A stretch of 9,539 nucleotides of DNA from Clostridia bacterium (GTDB lineage: Bacteria; Bacillota; Clostridia; Christensenellales; Borkfalkiaceae): positions 1 through 9,539 of the forward strand of contig CAAGHC010000012.1 of assembly GCA_900769565.1 (NCBI GenBank). The letters are read 5' to 3'. Positions 9,501 to 9,539 of this stretch are shown piece after piece (position 1 is the first letter of the stretch; every line of letters begins with the position of its first letter). The notes beneath the pieces were generated by a model. The model was given only the letters and a program-made list of their open reading frames with translations. It did not search any database and was not told the origin of the DNA. The position numbers and the translations under genes were made by a program.

Positions 9501-9539
9501 TAGTTATCGCTTTTACGTTAAACGTGTTTCCATTTTCGT
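517..9539 (-). CDS. Giant YDG-repeat surface/secreted protein with two transglutaminase-like modules (start outside the window)
   Basis: The frame is open from the right edge to TAA at 517-519, giving 3006 visible codons; the N-terminus is missing. Numbering from the first whole codon (9537-9535), the order is: YDG/MBG-type Ig-like array, residues 1-2103; NPGEGGGD linker, to about 2138; transglutaminase-like module A, 2139-2397 (Cys2337, His2378, Glu2394); Gly-rich linker; module B, 2432-2695 (Cys2631, His2676, Glu2692); acidic/Gly linker; three divergent YDG-like units, 2727-3006. YDG/MBG repeats are typical of extracellular stalks and adhesins in Bacillota and Bacteroidota, and transglutaminase-like cores are Cys-His-Asp enzymes that crosslink, hydrolyse or isomerise peptides. 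Location outside the cell is inferred, because no signal peptide can be seen. There is no LPXTG, SLH, dockerin or C-terminal membrane helix, so anchoring must be N-terminal or indirect, or the protein is released. About 29 cysteines are visible, unusual for such a stalk. A GTG at 9102-9100 is not the start: a repeat runs through it. The architecture is clear; the biological role is unknown. Confidence 0.93.
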   Translation of the reverse strand, partial: ENGNTFNVKAITKANGDNSWGNYEITDEVAGKLTIHKRELSLTANSDEVTYDGQEHSVSGFTSVGLVDEKFGHEINAQTNEISAVNAGEYEHKFINIENITITDNEDNDVTNNYNIVEYVSGTLTINQRHIHITTLSHEWTYDGEVHSGVAPCGCELTHDGENTECIIGGEGLVLDHTLVVLTNTTMTDVKIVNGQVASIVNVITYVVDDGNDGNNYSIEYEEENPGTLTITPRAIYVTTASEEWVYDGETHKDSEWTYTVDDEDNYLGEYYLVDGHDIKVIKSTEVTEVKDTALGNNKFSDFQIIDTFNSGNEVSLSNYAIEWKYGTLTINVRTLQVSTTHSHDWYFDGVEHQDGDEACILSGCKKVYDNEDLNIVENVYYSLLDLEFGHKLKISEYTKIREVGEKDNELKFIVVNSDDTKNENYTVEVANYGTLTVIPESITIKPIDKSKIYDAQPLTCNEREIEILDEGFEKYFVTAKTLGTITDVKWKDGIVGGEVDFVVNEIDEQSVKVYYIGGGIEEDVTEYFIVTAETGKLTVNPRPVRIVSESDEKTYDATALTCEVVKLEAVEDYPLLVKDGNYLHYATATVTGSATSVTWKNGEYLSEYLPVANTFEDWDISDGENSVMSNYDVIVNESCYGTLTIIPRTVKITSSDLIDQVYDGNEHEQQDFAFTSAEINEHPVSGHNFSVVDSTKVKNVCNNVQNVLTFNITVDGEELDQTGYRYNYNYIIDLTCGLLSIDKRPILIAKTHTHEWTYDGYSHYDESKYTNADLTIDSETLVLDHALVLDNSKPYANVTEYRDFIANPEYNEFTFKVIDEHDNSSEVYNGNIYNLTDNYDISVVELGTLSITRRNVFVTSTHSHVHVYDGEVINCCVCGSTDYTLESGEKIIDDQTIEFSDLVAGHSLRVDENEYFASIFEVGEIDNVFTFKVMDGGINVTHNYNVVVNAYGTLKVIERAITITANSTYKTYDGTPLTSEGGVISQDGTITDGGRITDGELPNGYHVITETFGSQTNVDTSNNYTTKVIIYNASDIVIQEIEFDVSDYVDGIAIYDGGNESFKITVKVGTLKVNKKTVRINGKVDTKTYTGEEQTLDGFDVSGVVTGEVLNGVTTVPARGTEVGDYELDVTSTVADLIVTKNEQTTVVEHDKTYNLKDNYNIEIIDGVLHIISLEVKIVANGDEVTYDGEEHSVEGFELIGGFDGLTVENVTTSGAIGTDAGEYQNTLSGTPVFMYKGEDVSLNITYIMIDNKLTIKKKDITLSTVSDNKVYDAKPLINIGNAVTGLCGDDSIDVNVTGKQTEVGSSKNTFDYEFVSGNPNNYKVTKEEGTLTVEKRTIYITTASESKIYDGDALSCTNYSYTVDGENNYVGEYYLVNGHEMNVIKSTTITDVSQSENNQFIEIKIVDTHNDYSEISLNNYAIEWKHGTLTITKRPIYVTTHEHTWTYDGKDHYCGAEHSDYDIICASCNGYTTEDLTVGEVNGKEYFGLAKATHTLIIDQENSTKVNAVVNDEINQTVLLVKDGNVDKSNNYQITYNKQTFTVNKRYIKITASSAENIYNGTEQTLKLYTVGEKHLAEEHYIDSVEFDQNSKIRNVGSVDNVITSVVIKDQNGNDVTANYELDFVKGTITIVQRTIKIVKSHDCEWSFDALTHYEGDNVNGNDGIYTNDVLTLKENQWYTIASGDTLKVDVNFDEKGCVTYINEGEVDNVVRFIIDDGNDGQNYVIDTSEIVWGKLTITPISLKIITEGDSKEYDGTPLTNPNFTVEGLLDGHEFDGYTIGSQTNAGSSENDIASEWKVYALIEDVLTDVSDNYVIAEKDLGELIVTKRKINLTIENAEKVYDGTPLTSNAVTADRLVGGHVLTVETVGEQLVPGSSANEYVLDSFKVLDTLDEDVTANYEVVDYTNGTLTVFKRTVRVEKTNDRVWTYDGLEHYDDLEYGNDKLIYDSIEYFDLLDGHKLVIDTTKEHGKITEIGSTLNKPAPFKVIDGEGNDFTEYYDVLVVDYGTLTVEPIEIYISNNSHTWIYDGNEHSCIIEGCDYNTEEVKQKLLEGHKLVIASATSITEIGKCANELTFKVEDSEGNDVSEYYNITVEPGELEIVEDPDNPGEGGGDNPGEGGGDNPGEGGGDNPGEDDEPWYFYITVDKDGVIYLRNESFGNYNGTVAWETATEYDGNGSINPLFFTGSALKDAGASAHEILIRYDKDSKKLIPYFMADGGTFTMQNDIFIDSTLEEYLLTYYEFEGQELSNVNYLIDEEAYAEFVRNNYLTINDTFKQELLVYLASVGITKDDDDLINKVAVHVSEKVDYNLEYKEYEGDVVIDFLNREKEDGAICVHYATTATMLYRALGIPARYTTGYRVDATIGENEVDGRVSHAWVEVYVIGIGWVNVEVTGGLVPDGGNDIPGDGNGGSGSGGNGDQPGEGGDPMEPWYFYVTSDKAGTIYLRDESFGVYNGTVDWDKAQAYDQETLINPLYLTGSALQVSNAKANSIEIKYDKAGNMLIPYFVAENGNSASLNDVAVKSNLTEYSFIYYDYQGQELSHNPYAKNEEYSKFVKEKYLNIGLTFKQTLLNEYLAPSGIKPGDDNLINKVANFVSERVTYNLEYLPYESDNVVLEFLDRAKDDGAICVHYATTATMLYRALGIPARYTTGYMLNVGANEVGQEKEIDGRIGHAWVEVYIEGLGWINVEVTGSMMPDGGNDIPGDGNGNMDGEGEIPDVPEEEKVLIKVKPVDLFDSISKVDRLGPPSDVEDAQSGTLVSELKEQGYKFIAIISGEQVGIGECQSEIENLQILDPKGEDVTARFDIEAYSGRICIGECLIVLDIENASRYVRTYDGKEKNYIKSTKVLVYETVGVEKERVTVEFDYTKVKGLVDVGRMDENEFLKGVTIKIDGVDKTKDVAFALKEGIQMLEIVRKKVGFTSGSMTVFSEEDGMVLTYEDCDLSSGVLVKGHYKKAIFTGKVEGYGEAYNSFEVNIFDAQGNDVTHNYEITYTYGILKVEQLN
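520..1359 (-). other. C-terminal region: three divergent YDG-like units
   Basis: Three Ig-like units follow an acidic linker (1360-1452). The first (1359-1084) runs from VLIKVKPVD through KGEDVTARFDIEAYSG to GRICI. The second (1083-790) contains RYVRTYDGKE and ends GIQMLEI. The third (789-520) has lost the YDG but keeps VKGH and AQGNDVTHNYEI and ends YGILKVEQLN at the stop. They match the array's consensus only in the GH, GNDVT-x-NY and closing-strand positions, so they are older or under different constraint. Four cysteines are present. The chain ends without any sorting or anchoring sequence. Confidence 0.75.
1453..2244 (-). other. Transglutaminase-like module B (paralogous copy of A)
   Basis: Same plan as module A: EPWYFYVT, IYLRDESFG, YNGTVDW, then a core with LINKVANFVSERVTYNLEY, the Cys nucleophile at 1647-1645 in GAICVHYA, GIPARYTTGY, His at 1512-1510 in GHAWVEVYI, and Glu at 1464-1462 in GWINVEVTGS. 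The stretch from GAICV to YTTGY is identical to A at protein level, while the lead-in domain has diverged much more. The loop between GY and the catalytic His is longer here and contains VGQEKE. As in A, the only cysteine is the nucleophile. Both copies keep all catalytic positions, so both are probably active or both kept for the same binding role. Confidence 0.88.
2245..2346 (-). other. Gly/Asn/Asp-rich linker between the two transglutaminase-like modules
   Basis: About 34 residues of low complexity (PDGGNDIPGDGNG, then GSGSGG and QPGEGG) with no hydrophobic core. The PDGGNDIPGDGNG part recurs after module B, so it was copied together with the module; the rest is unique to this linker. Confidence 0.8.
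2347..3123 (-). other. Transglutaminase-like module A
   Basis: The module begins EPWYFYIT, passes through an all-beta lead-in with IYLRNESFG and YNGTVAW (a YLR..YxG..W pattern like that before other bacterial transglutaminase cores), and ends in a transglutaminase-like core (PF01841 type). Core landmarks: LINKVAVHVSEKVDYNLEY, the nucleophile in EDGAICVHYATTATMLYRAL (Cys codon 2529-2527), GIPARYTTGY, the His in SHAWVEVYV (2406-2404), and GWVNVEVTGG, where Glu (2358-2356) takes the place usually held by the catalytic Asp. The nucleophile is the only cysteine in the module. The fold family is sure from these motifs. Whether it acts as a crosslinker, a protease or an inactive binder cannot be told. 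Confidence 0.88.
3130..3216 (-). repeat. 24-bp tandem repeat encoding the (NPGEGGGD)n linker
   Basis: Three 24-base copies (3130-3153, 3154-3177, 3178-3201) and a partial fourth (3202-3216) encode repeated DNPGEGGG. Copies differ at only a few bases, unlike the divergent protein domains around them. The product is a flexible acidic spacer between the stalk and the first transglutaminase-like module. A multiple-of-three repeat of this kind can change copy number by slippage without breaking the frame. Confidence 0.9.
3229..3498 (-). other. YDG unit 21, last unit before the enzymatic part, His/Cys-bearing
   Basis: The unit has SHTWIYDGNEHSC with a CxxxxC pair (CIIEGC) and one further Cys (GKCAN). 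It closes on GELEI and passes straight into the Gly/Pro/Glu linker, so it is the array's junction with the transglutaminase modules. Confidence 0.75.
4903..5238 (-). other. YDG unit 15, His/Cys-bearing variant
   Basis: The unit opens with TTHEHTWTYDGKDHYCG and continues to a CxxC knuckle (ICASCNGYTTED). The CxxC-N/G-x-x-x-E pattern resembles small knuckles found in other repeat modules of Bacillota surface proteins; that likeness is by eye only. Confidence 0.75.
6667..6981 (-). other. YDG unit 9, His/Cys-bearing variant
   Basis: The unit opens with STHSHVHVYDGEV followed at once by CCVCGSTDY, giving three His and three Cys within about 20 residues. This is the densest such cluster in the window. 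The preceding unit 8 (7311-6982) has the same THTHEWTYDG opening but no Cys. Confidence 0.75.
8224..8544 (-). other. YDG unit 4, His/Cys-bearing variant
   Basis: The unit opens with TTHSHDWYFDGVEH and then has a CxxxxC pair (ACILSGC) in an insertion before the middle GH motif. It directly follows unit 3, as unit 15 follows unit 14, and both pairs look related. Confidence 0.75.
8845..9159 (-). other. YDG unit 2, His/Cys-bearing variant
   Basis: This 105-residue unit carries LSHEWTYDGEVH followed by a CxC pair (APCGC) and a third Cys about 11 residues later, all in the loop after the YDG strand. It is one of five units with clustered Cys next to His. A GTG codon inside it (9102-9100) could be mistaken for a start, but the unit is complete on both sides of that codon. 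Confidence 0.75.

Larger units (their letters stand above)
3229..9539 (-). repeat. Tandem array of 21 complete and one partial YDG/MBG-type Ig-like units
   Basis: Each unit opens with a strand of the form [KP]R-x-I-x-I, then an x-Y-D-G/A motif about 15 residues in, often a GH or NGH motif mid-unit, then F-x-V-x-D-x-x-GNDVT-x-NY-x-I, and closes with GTLTI/V. Units start (minus strand) at 9432, 9159, 8844, 8544, 8223, 7917, 7599, 7311, 6981, 6666, 6315, 6021, 5766, 5532, 5238, 4902, 4638, 4317, 4053, 3795 and 3498, and the last ends at 3229. Lengths run from 78 to 117 residues. Two classes are visible. One has YDGTPLT-like openings and GSQTNVG-like middles (units 10, 13, 18, 19; 5 and 6 are related). 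The other has YDGxEH openings and often an HTHxW-type strand before them (units 2, 4, 8, 9, 15, 17, 20, 21). The units are divergent at DNA level, so this is an old array, not a fresh expansion. Confidence 0.9.

Overview
This window lies almost entirely within one minus-strand gene. The gene encodes a giant, repetitive, probably surface-exposed or secreted protein, and the start of a second minus-strand gene follows directly after it. Base composition is moderately AT-rich (roughly 40% GC by eye), the standard genetic code fits throughout, and the only gap between genes is 20 bases. Arrays of YDG/MBG-type Ig-like repeats, transglutaminase-like cores and a clostridial-looking variant of cysteine synthase together suggest an anaerobic, perhaps gut-associated, member of the Bacillota (Clostridia-like). 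That placement is an inference. No RNA gene, insertion sequence, CRISPR array or phage gene is visible.

Layout in the direction of transcription, from high to low coordinates. The frame of the giant gene is already open at the right edge (9539) and runs without a stop to a TAA at 517-519, giving 3006 visible codons. Its true start, signal peptide and any N-terminal anchor lie outside the window. From 9539 to 3229 it is a tandem array of 21 complete YDG-type units and one partial unit, each 78-117 residues long. A Gly/Asn/Pro/Glu-rich linker (about 3130-3228) leads to two tandem, homologous transglutaminase-like modules (3123-2347 and 2244-1453), separated by a Gly-rich linker. A third acidic/Gly-rich linker then leads to three more divergent YDG-like units (1359-520), and the protein ends on a beta strand of the last one. 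No LPXTG motif, C-terminal membrane helix, SLH, dockerin or other anchor is visible.

Twenty bases after the stop, with its own ribosome binding site, begins a cysteine-synthase-family gene (496 down to the left edge, 165 residues visible) that is probably cotranscribed. Its PLP lysine is present, but two active-site signatures deviate from the classical CysK consensus.

The observations most worth following are: a subset of YDG units carrying His-x-His plus CxxC/CxxxxC clusters that look like metal or disulfide sites; two transglutaminase modules in which Glu stands at the third catalytic position and the nucleophile is the only cysteine; strong synonymous divergence with perfect protein conservation around the nucleophile; a trace of an 11-unit higher-order duplication; and a complete absence of the word GATC across 9.5 kb, while CTAG, with the same base composition, is common.
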